DNA of 64,000 nt. It comes from Acidobacteriota bacterium (lineage in GTDB: Bacteria; Acidobacteriota; Vicinamibacteria; Marinacidobacterales; Marinacidobacteraceae). The stretch spans positions 1 through 64,000 of the forward strand of contig JAJEAO010000011.1 of NCBI GenBank assembly GCA_022822745.1. Direction: 5' to 3'. Shown piece after piece: positions 8,791 to 17,279 of the stretch. The notes beneath the pieces were generated by a model. That model had not been told where the DNA came from and did no database searches. It saw only the letters and a program-made list of their open reading frames with translations. Every line of letters starts with the position of its first letter. The stretch's first letter is position 1. A program made the position numbers and the translations under genes.

Positions 8791-9021
8791 ATGAGCCCTG
8801 AAGTCATTGCCATCCTCGGCGTCGGTGTCAGTCTCGGAGTCGGCCTCGGCGGCCTCATCGTCTCCGGTCAGCGGTCGCTGCGCGCCGGACTCGAGGCGGC
8901 GAGCGCCGAACGGGCCTCCATCCGCCAGGATCTGCACCTCCTGGCCGAGCGAGTCGCCCGGATCGAGGGCGCCCTCCCGTTCCTCGTGAACCGGCCGAAG
9001 GCGACCGAGCCCACGCGGTAG
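8791..9021 (+). CDS. Small membrane-anchored coiled-coil protein (paralogue A)
   Basis: A 76-aa protein from the ATG at 8791. Residues 4-25 (EVIAILGVGVSLGVGLGGLI) form one Gly-rich membrane segment. It is followed by a short amphipathic helix (ASIRQDLHLLAERVARIEGA) and the tail LPFLVNRPKA. Similar short 'membrane anchor plus DxRxxLxxLxxRVARIEG' proteins are common hypothetical genes beside larger operons in several phyla; their function is unknown. It is immediately followed by a near-duplicate. Confidence 0.75.
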   Translation: MSPEVIAILGVGVSLGVGLGGLIVSGQRSLRAGLEAASAERASIRQDLHLLAERVARIEGALPFLVNRPKATEPTR

Positions 9022-9058
9022 GCGCTCGGCCCGCGCGACCCGGGCTAGGCTGTTGGGG

Positions 9059-9310
9059 ATGAGCCCTGAAGTCATTGCCATCCTCCGCGTCGGTGTCAGT
9101 CTCGGAGTTGGCCTCGGCGGCCTCATCGTCTCCGGTCAGCGAGCGCTGCGCGCCGAGCTCGACATCGCGCGCGAGGAGCGGGCCGCGATCCGCTCCGATG
9201 TCGCCGGCATCCGGCAGGATCTCCACGCGGTGGACAAGCGAGTCGCCCGGATCGAAGGGGTTCTCCCCTTCCTCGTCGAGCGCGCGAAAGCGGCCGAGTC
9301 CGCGTCGTAG
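9059..9310 (+). CDS. Small membrane-anchored coiled-coil protein (paralogue B)
   Basis: An 83-aa near-duplicate of the preceding gene from the ATG at 9059. The first 30 codons are almost identical at DNA level (MSPEVIAIL, then SLGVGLGGLIVSGQRALRA). The helix is longer, with an inserted heptad-like stretch (AAIRSDVAGIRQDLHAVDKR), and the C-terminal VARIEGVLPFLVERAK is conserved. It arose by tandem duplication with a coding insertion or deletion in the coil. The function is unknown. Confidence 0.75.
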   Translation: MSPEVIAILRVGVSLGVGLGGLIVSGQRALRAELDIAREERAAIRSDVAGIRQDLHAVDKRVARIEGVLPFLVERAKAAESAS

Positions 9311-9374
9311 GCGACCGGCCGACGCCAAATCCTATTCGGAGCCCACGAGGGGACTGGCGCGTGACCGGCTTTAG

Positions 9375-10016
9375 TTAGGGCCTCAGCTCTTCTTCCGCAC
9401 GAATCACGAGACACGGGGCGTGGAGAAGCCGGAGATTCGTGGACCAGCCAGACCACAGCAGTGCCCCGCCGATCAGGGAACGAGTTCCGCCGTGTGGCTC
9501 GACGGCGTTTCGCTGCTGTGGGTCAGGCAGCGCTGACTCAAACTCTTGGGCTGCGATTTTCGCATCGCCTGTGTGCGAATCGGCCTTGGCACCGGCGGTA
9601 ACGAAGGCCTCCCAAAGGAACAGGCCCTTCTGCGCATGTTGAAAGCGGTTCCAGTCAAGGAAAGCCTCCGTGTAGGGAGATATCCGCCGAATCCGGCTCA
9701 GGATCCATGCAACTTCCGAAAGGCCAGTGGAGAGCGCACCAGATCCGGCACCAGCAGACCACGGGCGATTCCCTTCCCCGTGGCGCGCCGAGGTCAGGTG
9801 CTCCGGCTCATCAGTGACGGGAATCCACAATGGACACTCGAACCCAAGCGCAACCTTCCTGCCTTGCGCGAGGTGACGAGCAACATGCTCTACGAGCGCC
9901 ACAATGTCAGTTCCCGACTGATCCGGTTCCTTCGACGCGCCGGAGCGGCAGAACCATCCGAACTTCTTGTTCTTGATCGACCCGATGTCGGCGCAGAAGA
10001 TTGAAATGTCGTCCAC
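9375..10016 (-). CDS. Hypothetical protein, RNase H-like (DUF429-related?)
   Basis: A 213-aa protein from a GTG at 10016 with a clear GGAGG site upstream. The N-terminus ISIFCADIGSIKNKKFGW looks like the first strand of an RNase H-like fold with its acidic residue. It is followed by VALGFECPLWIPV and R.GEGNRPWSAGAG blocks that resemble conserved motifs of predicted nucleases, then AWILSRIR and LFLWEAFVTAGAK. GC content is visibly lower than in the neighbouring genes, so it may be transferred. It lies just downstream of smpB on the same strand. The RNase H assignment is tentative and no full catalytic set was traced. Confidence 0.6.
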   Translation of the reverse strand: MDDISIFCADIGSIKNKKFGWFCRSGASKEPDQSGTDIVALVEHVARHLAQGRKVALGFECPLWIPVTDEPEHLTSARHGEGNRPWSAGAGSGALSTGLSEVAWILSRIRRISPYTEAFLDWNRFQHAQKGLFLWEAFVTAGAKADSHTGDAKIAAQEFESALPDPQQRNAVEPHGGTRSLIGGALLWSGWSTNLRLLHAPCLVIRAEEELRP

Positions 10017-10075
10017 TGTTTCCTCCCGCGTCCCATGACGCGCGGGGATTGTAAGGGGTGACGATCCGAAGTCCG

Positions 10076-10600
10076 TTACGCGTGCTCCGCCAGGGTGCGG
10101 CGGACTTCCCGCTCGGCCTCTCGCCGCCGGATCGTCTCCCGGCGGTCGCGGTGGCTCCTGCCCTTGGCGAGCGCAAGCTGAACCTTGATCCAGCCGCCTC
10201 GGAGGTGGATGCGCAGCGGCACGAGCGTCAGTCCGGTCGTGCTCAGCTTGCCGGCGATCCGGCGAACCTCGTCGGCGTGGAGCAGCAGCTTCCGCGCCCG
10301 GTCCGGGTTGCCCTGGGTGGCGGCGGGGGCGAACGCGTACGGTGCGATGTGGCAGTTCACCAGGTAGAGCTCGCCTCTCTCTTCCCGTCCGTAGGAGTCC
10401 TTCAGGTTGGCGCCGCCGTTCCGGCAGGACTTGACCTCCGGACCGGTGAGGGCGATGCCGGCCTCGAACTGGTCGAGCAGGACATAGTCGCGGCGGGCGC
10501 GACGATTCTGGGCGAGCACCTGACCGGGGGCCCCCGTCCGCCCCAGGGCCTTCGCGCCCCGGCGTCGGCGTTTCCGGCGGGCGGTCCTTCTTCGGCTCAT
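10076..10600 (-). CDS. smpB: SsrA-binding protein SmpB
   Basis: A 174-aa protein from the ATG at 10600. SmpB binds tmRNA and carries it to stalled ribosomes for trans-translation. Diagnostic blocks are LAQNRRARRDYVLLDQFEAG, IALTGPEVKSCR, NLKDSYGR, LYLVNCHIAPY, KLLLHADEVRRI, LTLVPLRIHL and VQLALAKGRSHRDRRETI. There is an extra Arg/Lys-rich N-terminal tail (RRRTARRKRRRRGAKALGR) of about 25 residues before the usual start, which could be partly untranslated if a downstream start is used. No ssrA gene was seen in the window. Confidence 0.95.
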   Translation of the reverse strand: MSRRRTARRKRRRRGAKALGRTGAPGQVLAQNRRARRDYVLLDQFEAGIALTGPEVKSCRNGGANLKDSYGREERGELYLVNCHIAPYAFAPAATQGNPDRARKLLLHADEVRRIAGKLSTTGLTLVPLRIHLRGGWIKVQLALAKGRSHRDRRETIRRREAEREVRRTLAEHA

Positions 10601-10798
10601 CGGCGCTCGTCCTCTCGTTTCCCGCAGTCTAACCAGCGCGGGTTTCTCCTGGTGACCTCCAGCGGAACGGGCGGACGCGAGGCGCGGGTCTGCGCCCGAG
10701 CGAGTCGGGCGCGCTTCCGGTTCGGCGCGGCGCATCGGGAATTCGGGCAGCCCCGCGGGGCGCGCTCCAGCCGCCCGGCTCGTTATCCTGAGGCGGCC

Positions 10799-12058
10799 GT
10801 GGCCGAGTACCTGTGTCAGGTCGGAGAACCGGCGGGAGATCTGCGCCGCCTCCGGATCGCCGCGCCGAACCCCGAGGCGGCGCGTCGCCAGCTCGAGCGC
10901 GACGGGTTCCACGTGTTCGGCGTGCGAAGGGCGTCCGGCGTGGCGTCCTGGTTCGCGCGGGGCGCGGGGAGGGCGCGAGGGTCGCGAGTCGGCGCCCGGC
11001 GGAGCCTCTTCGGACGCCGTCCCGCGGTTCGCAGCCGGGACGTGCTCCTCTTCAACCAGGAGCTCGCCGCGCTGCTCCGCGCCGGGTTGCCGCTCGCCGA
11101 GTCCCTCGACATCATGGTCGAGCGGATGGAGAACCGCACGCTGCGCGAGGCGGTCTCCGGGATCCTCCGCGAAGTGCGCGACGGAACCCCGATGAGCCGC
11201 GCCGTCTCGCGCCATTCCTTTTTCCCTCCGGTGTATGCGGCGTGTCTCCAGGCCGGCGAGACGAGCGGCGATCTCGCCGGGATGCTGGCCCGGTTCACCG
11301 ACGCCTTCCGGGTCGCGGTGCGGGCGAAGGCGCAGCTCGTCGCCGCCCTCGTCTATCCGGCGTTCCTCCTCGCGGCGCTCCTCGGCACCGCCGCGTTCCT
11401 CCTGCTCGCCGTCGTGCCCGAGTTCATCCCGTTCTTCGCGGGGTTCGGGCAGGAACTCCCGCTGCTCACGACCGTGCTGCTCGCCGTCGCCGACGGCGTC
11501 CGGAGCCACATGGGCTGGGTGCTGGCGGCTGCCGGCGCGGCGGCGGTCGCCGTCGCGGCGTGGTCGCGTCGTCCCGGCTCGGGCCGGATCCGCGACCGGT
11601 GGCTGATCCGGCTCCCGGCGATCGGCGAGGTGCTGCGGCTCTACGCCGTCTCGCAGTTCTGCCGGGCGCTCGGCACCCTGCTCGCGGGCGGGATGCCCCT
11701 GGCGCGCGCGATCCCGGTGGCCGCCGGCGCCGTGGGGAACCGACATCTGCGAGCCGTCCTGGGTCCGACGGCCCGCGAAGTGACCGAGGGCCGGGCCTTC
11801 GTGGACGCTCTGGCGGCGAGCGGCGAGGTCCCGGCGTTCGCCCTCTCCATGGTGCGGGTGGGCGAGGGCGCCGGCGATCTCGCCCGCATGGTCTCGAGCG
11901 TGAGCGACTTCAACGACGAAGTGATCGAGAATCGGGTGGCGATGCTCCTGAGTCTGCTCACCCCCGTCGTCCTCCTCCTGCTCGGCGGATTCGTGGCCCT
12001 CGTGCTGCTCGCCATCTACCTGCCGCTGTTCAGTCTGGCGTCGGTGCCGAATTTCTGA
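10799..12058 (+). CDS. gspF: Type II secretion/type IV pilus inner-membrane protein GspF/PilC
   Basis: A 419-aa protein from a GTG at 10799 with GAGG six bases upstream. It has a short cytoplasmic N-terminal region, then two repeated T2SSF domains: RDVLLFNQELAALLRAGLPL with ESLDIMVERMEN and YAACLQAGETSGDLAGMLAR, and later VSQFCRALGTLLAGGMPLAR with SMVRVGEGAGDLARMVSS. Three membrane segments are visible (about 180-205, 230-255 and 385-410). GspF/PilC is the platform protein joining the cytoplasmic ATPase to pseudopilus assembly. It leads a four-gene operon with pseudopilin-like genes downstream (start/stop overlap TGATG). No GspE or GspD gene is nearby, so the machine is split in the genome. 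Confidence 0.93.
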   Translation: MAEYLCQVGEPAGDLRRLRIAAPNPEAARRQLERDGFHVFGVRRASGVASWFARGAGRARGSRVGARRSLFGRRPAVRSRDVLLFNQELAALLRAGLPLAESLDIMVERMENRTLREAVSGILREVRDGTPMSRAVSRHSFFPPVYAACLQAGETSGDLAGMLARFTDAFRVAVRAKAQLVAALVYPAFLLAALLGTAAFLLLAVVPEFIPFFAGFGQELPLLTTVLLAVADGVRSHMGWVLAAAGAAAVAVAAWSRRPGSGRIRDRWLIRLPAIGEVLRLYAVSQFCRALGTLLAGGMPLARAIPVAAGAVGNRHLRAVLGPTAREVTEGRAFVDALAASGEVPAFALSMVRVGEGAGDLARMVSSVSDFNDEVIENRVAMLLSLLTPVVLLLLGGFVALVLLAIYLPLFSLASVPNF

Positions 12059-12549
12059 TGCGGCAGGCTTCGCCCCGGCGCCGCCAGCGCGGGTTCACCC
12101 TGATCGAGCTGGTCGTCGCCTCCGGCATCCTCGCAGTGCTGGCCCTCGCCGTGATCCCGGTGGCCAAGGTCGCGTCGGTCCGGGCGAAGGAGATCGAGCT
12201 GAGACAGCACCTGCGCACCGTCCGTCTTGCGATCGATGCCTACCACGAAGCAGCGGAGGCGGGGGAGATCGCTCCCGAGGTCCTCGAGCCGGACCACGAG
12301 AACTATCCGCCCGACCTGGAGGCGCTGGTCGAGGGCGTTCCCGGACCGCCGGACCCCGAAGGCCGCGTACCGGTGCTGCGGTTTCTCCGCCGCCTGCCCG
12401 TGGATCCGTTCACCGGACGGACCGACTGGCTGCTTCGCTCCTGGCAGGACGACCCGGACACGCTGCGATGGGGCGGCGAGAACGTGTACGACCTTCGCTC
12501 CGCGTCTCCCCGGCGCGGGCTCGATGGAACCCTCTACCGGTCATGGTGA
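12058..12549 (+). CDS. Type II secretion pseudopilin (GspG-like)
   Basis: A 163-aa protein whose ATG overlaps the gspF stop. A short basic leader ends in RG before FTLIELVVASGILAVLALAV, a textbook prepilin peptidase site with Glu at +5. The soluble part contains RAKEIELRQHLRTVRLAIDAY, a proline/glycine-rich PPDLEALVEGVPG block, and LRRLPVDPFTG followed later by GENVYDLRSASP. This is the major pseudopilin GspG layout (long helix, then the calcium-loop DP.TG and VYDV.S motifs). It is probably the major pseudopilin or a close minor one of the gspF operon. Confidence 0.88.
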   Translation: MRQASPRRRQRGFTLIELVVASGILAVLALAVIPVAKVASVRAKEIELRQHLRTVRLAIDAYHEAAEAGEIAPEVLEPDHENYPPDLEALVEGVPGPPDPEGRVPVLRFLRRLPVDPFTGRTDWLLRSWQDDPDTLRWGGENVYDLRSASPRRGLDGTLYRSW

Positions 12550-12980
12550 GTTCGGGCGGGCGCGCCTCCCTGCGCCGCCGGCCTCCGCGGGTCGGCGACG
12601 GGGACGCCGGGTTCAGCTTCATCGAGATGGTCCTCGTGCTGCTGGTGCTCGGGATCCTGTTCGCGATCGCCGCGCCCCGCTACCAGGCCCAGGTCGTCAA
12701 GGCGAAGGAGGCGGTGCTGAGCCACAACCTCGCCGTGATCCGGGAACGCCTCGATCAGTACCGCGCCGATCGGGAGGAGTACCCGTCGGGTCTCGGGGAT
12801 CTGGTCGTGGGCGGCTACCTTCGCGAGATTCCGGCGGATCCGATGACCGATTCCATCCTGTGGGAGGAGGTCCGGGACGGGTACGACCCGCTGTTTCCCG
12901 ATGCCCCGGCGGGCGTCTCGGATGTCCGAAGCCGGTCGGAGGAGGTCGGAAGCGACGGACGGCCCTACCGTGAGTGGTGA
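12543..12980 (+). CDS. Type II secretion pseudopilin-like protein
   Basis: A 145-aa protein from the ATG at 12543, overlapping the previous gene by 7 bases. The leader ends in DAG before FSFIEMVLVLLVLGILFAIA, a type IV prepilin signal with Glu at +5. It is followed by KAKEAVLSHNLAVIRERLDQ, a REEYPSGLGDLVVGGYLREI block and IPADPMTDS. This is again a GspG-type fold but shorter. Two GspG-like proteins in one operon suggest one major and one minor component. Confidence 0.85.
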   Translation: MVSSGGRASLRRRPPRVGDGDAGFSFIEMVLVLLVLGILFAIAAPRYQAQVVKAKEAVLSHNLAVIRERLDQYRADREEYPSGLGDLVVGGYLREIPADPMTDSILWEEVRDGYDPLFPDAPAGVSDVRSRSEEVGSDGRPYREW

Positions 12981-13548
12981 CGCGACCCGGCGGGACGGCG
13001 GCTACATCCTCTTCGGCGTGCTCATGGGAGCGTCGCTGCTGGGGGTCGGGCTGCTGGCGGCGGTGACGCTGTGGAGTCGGGTGCTCCAGCGGGAGCGGGA
13101 AGCGGAACTCGTGTTTCGGGGGGAGGCGGTGGTGCGGGCCATCGAACGCTTCCAGGCGGACCGGCCGGGGGCCTTCCCCGAGACCCTCGAAGATCTGGTC
13201 GAGGGGCGCTACCTGCGCCGGGCGTGGCTGGATCCGATGACCGGAAACCCCTTCGTGCTGCTCCGCGCCGCGCCGGCCGCCGGACCGGCAACGGGGCCGG
13301 CAACAGGGCCGGCCGGCGCGATGGACGAGGAGATCCCCCCGGAAACCGAACGCGCGGACTCCGACGCCACGCCGGGCATCGTCGGCGTCGTGAGCGCCAG
13401 CGACGAGCTGAGTTTCCGTCTCTACAACGGCGCCCGCCGGTACAGCGAATGGCGGTTCGAGGCGCAGCCGGCGGCGCCGGCCGGGTCGGACCGGGAAGCC
13501 GGACCGGAGGACGCCCCCTCCCCGAATCGCTCCCCCGATCCCCGTTGA
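12970..13548 (+). CDS. Pseudopilin-like protein of the gspF operon, divergent signal
   Basis: A 192-aa protein from a GTG at 12970 that overlaps the previous stop region. The leader GGYILFGVLMGASLLGVG resembles a prepilin helix but lacks the canonical Glu at +5, so peptidase processing is uncertain. Downstream are EREAELVFRGEAVVRAIERF, FPETLEDLVEGRYLRRAWLD and DPMTGNPFVLL, the GspG-like PM.G motif. The C-terminal third is low-complexity (Pro/Ala/Gly). It is the fourth and last gene of the operon, and its position and form suggest a minor pseudopilin. Confidence 0.8.
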   Translation: MSGDATRRDGGYILFGVLMGASLLGVGLLAAVTLWSRVLQREREAELVFRGEAVVRAIERFQADRPGAFPETLEDLVEGRYLRRAWLDPMTGNPFVLLRAAPAAGPATGPATGPAGAMDEEIPPETERADSDATPGIVGVVSASDELSFRLYNGARRYSEWRFEAQPAAPAGSDREAGPEDAPSPNRSPDPR

Positions 13549-13556
13549 CCGAAGAT

Positions 13557-13576
13557 CCCGCCGGATCGTCGGCGGG
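13557..13576. terminator. Possible bidirectional hairpin terminator
   Basis: Inverted repeat CCCGCCG at 13557-13563 and CGGCGGG at 13570-13576 with a 6-base loop. It sits between the convergent ends of the pseudopilin operon (+) and the dcw operon (-). There is no clear T-run, so it may be Rho-assisted or only structural. Confidence 0.4.
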
Positions 13577-13629
13577 GCGCCGGAATCGCCCGGGAGCCGC
13601 GTTCCGCGCTTTCCGTCGGTTCGGCCGGG

Positions 13630-15000
13630 CTACCTCCGGCGGGTGCCGGAGGGGAAGGAAATGACGCTTTCGTTGCCGTCGGCGGACACCGAAGCCACTC
13701 CGAACAGGAAGTTGTCGATGACCAGACCTTCGAAGGTGTATTCGGTCGCGCGGCCCACGAACCGGGAATGGGTCCACTGCGGCGCCGTGGTCTCGCGCCA
13801 GTACACCTTGTAGCCGGCGAGGCGATCCGACTCCACCGGATCCCAGAAGAGCGTCGCCGCCGGCCGCACCGCGCCCGCGATCTCGACGTTCGCGGGCGGC
13901 GCCGGCGCCCACGCGAGCGCGGCGAGCGTGATCACGTTCACACCGGTCAGCCGGGCCGCATAGTCGAAGTTGACGCCCTCGATCACGTCGCCGTAGGCGA
14001 TCCCGTCCTCGACCCGCAGCGTCTGGTGCTGCCGGGTGTAGTTCTCGTGCGTCTCCATGATGCGCACGCCGGGGAACCCGGCGTCGTTGAACGGCCGGTG
14101 GTGGCCGCCGCGCCCGAAGCGGTCGAGGCGATAGATCAGGATCGCGTCCAGGTTCGGGACGTAGAGGTCGGTCATCCGCGCCACGTAGCGGGCGACCTGC
14201 CTCGAGACGCCGTCCACTTCCCCGCCGGTGACCCGCCGCCGGCGCCGCGCCTCCTCCGTCTCGGTGACCGGGGTCGGTTCGGAGAACACCCGGAAGGAGT
14301 TGTTCGCGATGACTCCGTCCACCCCTTCGATGTTCCCGATCATGTCGTTGTTCAGAACGGCCTCGATGTTCCAGCCTTCCTCGACCGCGACTTCGGCCAT
14401 GTGGCGGCCGCCGAAGAGCCCCTGCTCCTCCCCGGAGAGCCCGGCGAGGATGATCGTGGCCGCGAACGAACCCGCGCGCCGGCTCAGGATCCGGGCCGCC
14501 TCGATCGCCCCGGCCATCCCGCTCGCGTTGTCGTTCGCCCCCGGCGAGTCGCTCTCGAAGTCGTTCGCGTCCGAGACCCGGCTGTCGATGTCGCCCGACA
14601 TGATGACGATCCGGTCCGGGTCGGTCGCGCCCCGGAGGGTCGCGAGGACATTGACGACCTCGGTGTCCACCGGGATGCGGCTGCCCTCTCGTCCGGGGAC
14701 GATGGTCCGCTGGAACGAGACCTCCAGGCAGTTGCCGCACGCTTCGGAGATCCGGGTGAACTCGGCGTGGATCCAGCGCCGCGCCGCCCCGATGCCCCGG
14801 GTCTCGCTCTCCGTCTCGGACAGCGTGTGCCGGGTTCCGAAGCCCGCCAGCGTCCGGATGTCCGCCTCGATGCGTTCGGCGGACACGGCTTCGAGGAGGT
14901 CGTAGTGCCTCGGGTCGCGGCCGGGCTCGGCGGGCTGCGCCGCGGATGCGGCGGGGGCGAGGAGGATGCCGAGAGCGAGGAGCCGGGGAAGCGTCGTCAT
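13630..15000 (-). CDS. Secreted M28-family metallopeptidase
   Basis: A 456-aa protein with a signal peptide (about 1-21, ALGILLAPAASA). The M28 zinc aminopeptidase fold is shown by IVIMSGDIDSR (about 132-141), SPGANDNASGM with Asp157, LSGEEQGLFGGRH with Glu191-Glu192, AVLNNDMIGN, and HENYTRQHQ carrying a late His. The first metal ligand, usually His in a GHxDS motif, is Asp137 here (GDIDS), a variant I recall in part of the family. The C-terminal 100 residues form a fibronectin III-like module (FWDPVESDRLAGYKVYW). It is the last gene of the dcw transcript, overlapping pgeF as ATGA. A role in periplasmic peptide turnover is inference. Confidence 0.87.
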   Translation of the reverse strand: MTTLPRLLALGILLAPAASAAQPAEPGRDPRHYDLLEAVSAERIEADIRTLAGFGTRHTLSETESETRGIGAARRWIHAEFTRISEACGNCLEVSFQRTIVPGREGSRIPVDTEVVNVLATLRGATDPDRIVIMSGDIDSRVSDANDFESDSPGANDNASGMAGAIEAARILSRRAGSFAATIILAGLSGEEQGLFGGRHMAEVAVEEGWNIEAVLNNDMIGNIEGVDGVIANNSFRVFSEPTPVTETEEARRRRRVTGGEVDGVSRQVARYVARMTDLYVPNLDAILIYRLDRFGRGGHHRPFNDAGFPGVRIMETHENYTRQHQTLRVEDGIAYGDVIEGVNFDYAARLTGVNVITLAALAWAPAPPANVEIAGAVRPAATLFWDPVESDRLAGYKVYWRETTAPQWTHSRFVGRATEYTFEGLVIDNFLFGVASVSADGNESVISFPSGTRRR

Positions 15001-15767
15001 GGAGCCTTTGTATCACCGCCGCGCCCGACGACGACCAGCGACCAGTTGCGTCCCGCGCCGGGCCCCTCGCGCCGGTACGAGTGAAACGCGGGCTCGCAGC
15101 GGGTGCAGAGGCTCGCGGTCCGGATGTTCGCGGGATCGAGGCCGGCGGCCACGAGCTGGAGCCGGTTCTCCAGCGGGAGGTCGAGCCGGGGTCGGCCGCG
15201 GCGGCTCGGCGCCGGCGCGGTGAACCGGGCGGGGTCGCGCCCGGCGGCGGCGAACGCCTCGGGAACCTCCGGCCCCACCTCGAAGCAGCACGCCCCGATG
15301 GCGGGCCCGATCACGGCGTGGAGGCCGCCCGGATCGCCGCCGGTTCGCCGGACGAGCGCGCGGACGGCGGCGCCGACCACGCCGAGGCAGGTTCCCCGCC
15401 AGCCGGCGTGCGCTCCGGCGACCGCGCCGCCGTCCGGGTCGGCGAGCAGGACCGGGACGCAGTCGGCGGTCTTGATGGCGGCGCCGCGGCCCGGGGCGCT
15501 CACCACGACGCCGTCCGCCTCGGGCGTCGCCGGCGCTCCCCCGGGTTCGTGGATCCGCCGCCCGTGGACCTGGCGGAGCGAATGGAACCCCCTCGATCCA
15601 AAGGCGGCGGCGAACCGCTCGAGGTCCGCCGCCGCCTCGTCCCGTCGGCCCAGGTCCGTCTCCCGCGCCGTCCCAGTCGCGCCCCCCGTTGCGCCGCCGG
15701 AAGCGCTGCGCCACCGGCAGGAGAACCCGTGCGGCGCCGGGAAGCCGTCGGCGGCGAGCAGCCGCAT
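14997..15767 (-). CDS. pgeF: Purine nucleoside phosphorylase/laccase-domain protein (PgeF, YfiH/YlmD family)
   Basis: A 256-aa protein of the multicopper-laccase-like (DUF152) family. Visible landmarks are LRQVHGRRIHEP, AIKTADCVPVLLADP and GAHAGWRGTCLGVV, which carry the conserved His/Cys metal ligands. Also visible are IGPAIGACCFEVGPEV and TRCEPAFHSYRREG. Members act as purine nucleoside phosphorylases/adenosine deaminases, and E. coli YfiH (PgeF) edits peptidoglycan precursors, removing wrongly added L-Ser. Location right after ftsZ in the dcw cluster is the usual place of this gene in many phyla. Alternative starts upstream cannot be excluded. Confidence 0.9.
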   Translation of the reverse strand: MRLLAADGFPAPHGFSCRWRSASGGATGGATGTARETDLGRRDEAAADLERFAAAFGSRGFHSLRQVHGRRIHEPGGAPATPEADGVVVSAPGRGAAIKTADCVPVLLADPDGGAVAGAHAGWRGTCLGVVGAAVRALVRRTGGDPGGLHAVIGPAIGACCFEVGPEVPEAFAAAGRDPARFTAPAPSRRGRPRLDLPLENRLQLVAAGLDPANIRTASLCTRCEPAFHSYRREGPGAGRNWSLVVVGRGGDTKAP

Positions 15768-15837
15768 GGCGCCGAAGCGGCGCCACGCGAATCCCGGTGG
15801 GGGCGTGGCGGCCGCCGGCGACGGGGGCGACGTGGCG

Positions 15838-17247
15838 TCAGCCGCGGGTGCGGCCCCCGCGGGTCAGGAAGGGAGGCGTGTCCAGGTCGCCCCAGCGACT
15901 CTCCCCCTGCTGCCGGGGATCGAACGCGGGAGGGGTGTCCGGAGTCGGCTCCGGCGTGGACGGCGGCGCTGCGGGCTCGCTTCGTCGCGCTCCGGACACG
16001 CCGCTCCCGACGACCCGGATCGGGCTGCCCCCTTCCGGCGAGCCCGCCGATGCTCCGGTGGAGGCCGGAGTCGAGGAACTCCGCCCGTCGGTTCCGGTGG
16101 CGCGGTTCCGGTAGTCGAGGAAGTCCCGCGGCGTGGCGCCCCGGCGGCTCCGGTCGGGGAACCCGGTCGCGACCACCGTGACCTGGATGTTCCCGCCATC
16201 CTCGTCGTTCAGATTGGGATCCACGGCGGTGCCGAGGAAGATGTTCTCGCCGGGCTGCTGCTGTTCGAGGCCGTAGCCGGCCTTGAGCTCCGGCGCCACC
16301 GCCTCGCGCACGATCTCCATGACCCGGTGGACCTCGTTCAGCGTGAGGTTCTCCCCGCCGGTGACGTTGACGAGGATGCTCGTCGCGCCCCGGATGGAGG
16401 TGTCCTCGAGCAGCGGCGACTCGATCGCCGCGTGCGTGGCCCGCTGGACCCGATCCTCGCCGGAAGCCACGCCGATCCCCATCACCGCGTCGCCGCGAGC
16501 GCGCATGGCGGTGCGGACATCGGCGAAGTCGAGGTTGATCTCGCCGGGGACCTGGATCAGATCGGAGATCCCCTGGACCGCCTGGCGGACGACGTCGTCG
16601 GCGTTGGCGAACGCGGCGCGGATGGACTGCCCCCCGTACACCTCGAGCACGCGGTCGTTCGGCACGCAGATCAGCGTGTCCACGTACTCGCGCAGTTCCC
16701 GGATCCCGTCGTTGGCGACTTCCTGCCGCCGACGCCCTTCCACGCCGAGAGGCTTGGTGGCCACCGCGACGCAGAGAGCCCCGAGCTCCTGCGCGGCGCA
16801 GGCGACGATCGGCGCCGCGCCGGTTCCGGTGCCGCCCCCCTCGCCGACGGTGATGAACACCATGTCGGCGCCTTCCACCGCCTCGATGAGGCTGTCCATG
16901 TCGTCGCGGGCGGCGAGTCGCCCCTGCTCGGGATCGCCTCCGCAGCCGAGTCCCCCGGTCCGGCTCCGGCCGATCTGGATGCGGATCGGAGCGAGCGACT
17001 TGCCGAGAACCTGGGCGTCGGTGTTCACCGCGATGAACTCGACTCCGCTCACGTCGGCTTCGATCATCCGGTTCACCGAATTCCCGCCGCCGCCGCCGAC
17101 ACCGATGACCTTGATGACGGCCCGATCCACGGCGAGGGCGGGCGGGGCGGCCGCGGGGGCGGGACGGGTGGCGGGTGGCGCCGGAACGGGCGCGGGCGCG
17201 GCGGGGGGACCGGGCCCGGCATCTTCGGCGAAGAGGATCTTGGGCAT
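15838..17247 (-). CDS. ftsZ: Cell division protein FtsZ
   Basis: A 469-aa protein from the ATG at 17247 with GGAGG upstream. FtsZ is the tubulin-like GTPase forming the Z ring. The GTP-binding core starts only at about residue 41 (RAVIKVIGVGGGGGNSVNRM), with NTDAQVL and the tubulin signature GGGTGTGAAPIV (about 137-149). The T7/synergy region (IQVPGEINLDFADVRTAM) and NIFLGTAVDPNL follow. The first 40 residues are an unusual Pro/Ala-rich extension. A disordered linker of about 110 residues precedes the tail DTPPFLTRGGRTRG, a match to the conserved C-terminal peptide that binds FtsA. The gene follows ftsA after 32 bases. Confidence 0.97.
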   Translation of the reverse strand: MPKILFAEDAGPGPPAAPAPVPAPPATRPAPAAAPPALAVDRAVIKVIGVGGGGGNSVNRMIEADVSGVEFIAVNTDAQVLGKSLAPIRIQIGRSRTGGLGCGGDPEQGRLAARDDMDSLIEAVEGADMVFITVGEGGGTGTGAAPIVACAAQELGALCVAVATKPLGVEGRRRQEVANDGIRELREYVDTLICVPNDRVLEVYGGQSIRAAFANADDVVRQAVQGISDLIQVPGEINLDFADVRTAMRARGDAVMGIGVASGEDRVQRATHAAIESPLLEDTSIRGATSILVNVTGGENLTLNEVHRVMEIVREAVAPELKAGYGLEQQQPGENIFLGTAVDPNLNDEDGGNIQVTVVATGFPDRSRRGATPRDFLDYRNRATGTDGRSSSTPASTGASAGSPEGGSPIRVVGSGVSGARRSEPAAPPSTPEPTPDTPPAFDPRQQGESRWGDLDTPPFLTRGGRTRG

Positions 17248-17279
17248 GGAGTGCCTCCTTGGAGGGGGAAACCGGGTGT

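Noticed and set aside
10058..10798. N-terminal extension of gspF into the smpB region
   Set aside because: This part is antisense to smpB; the GTG at 10799 with a good ribosome-binding site gives a normal GspF length.
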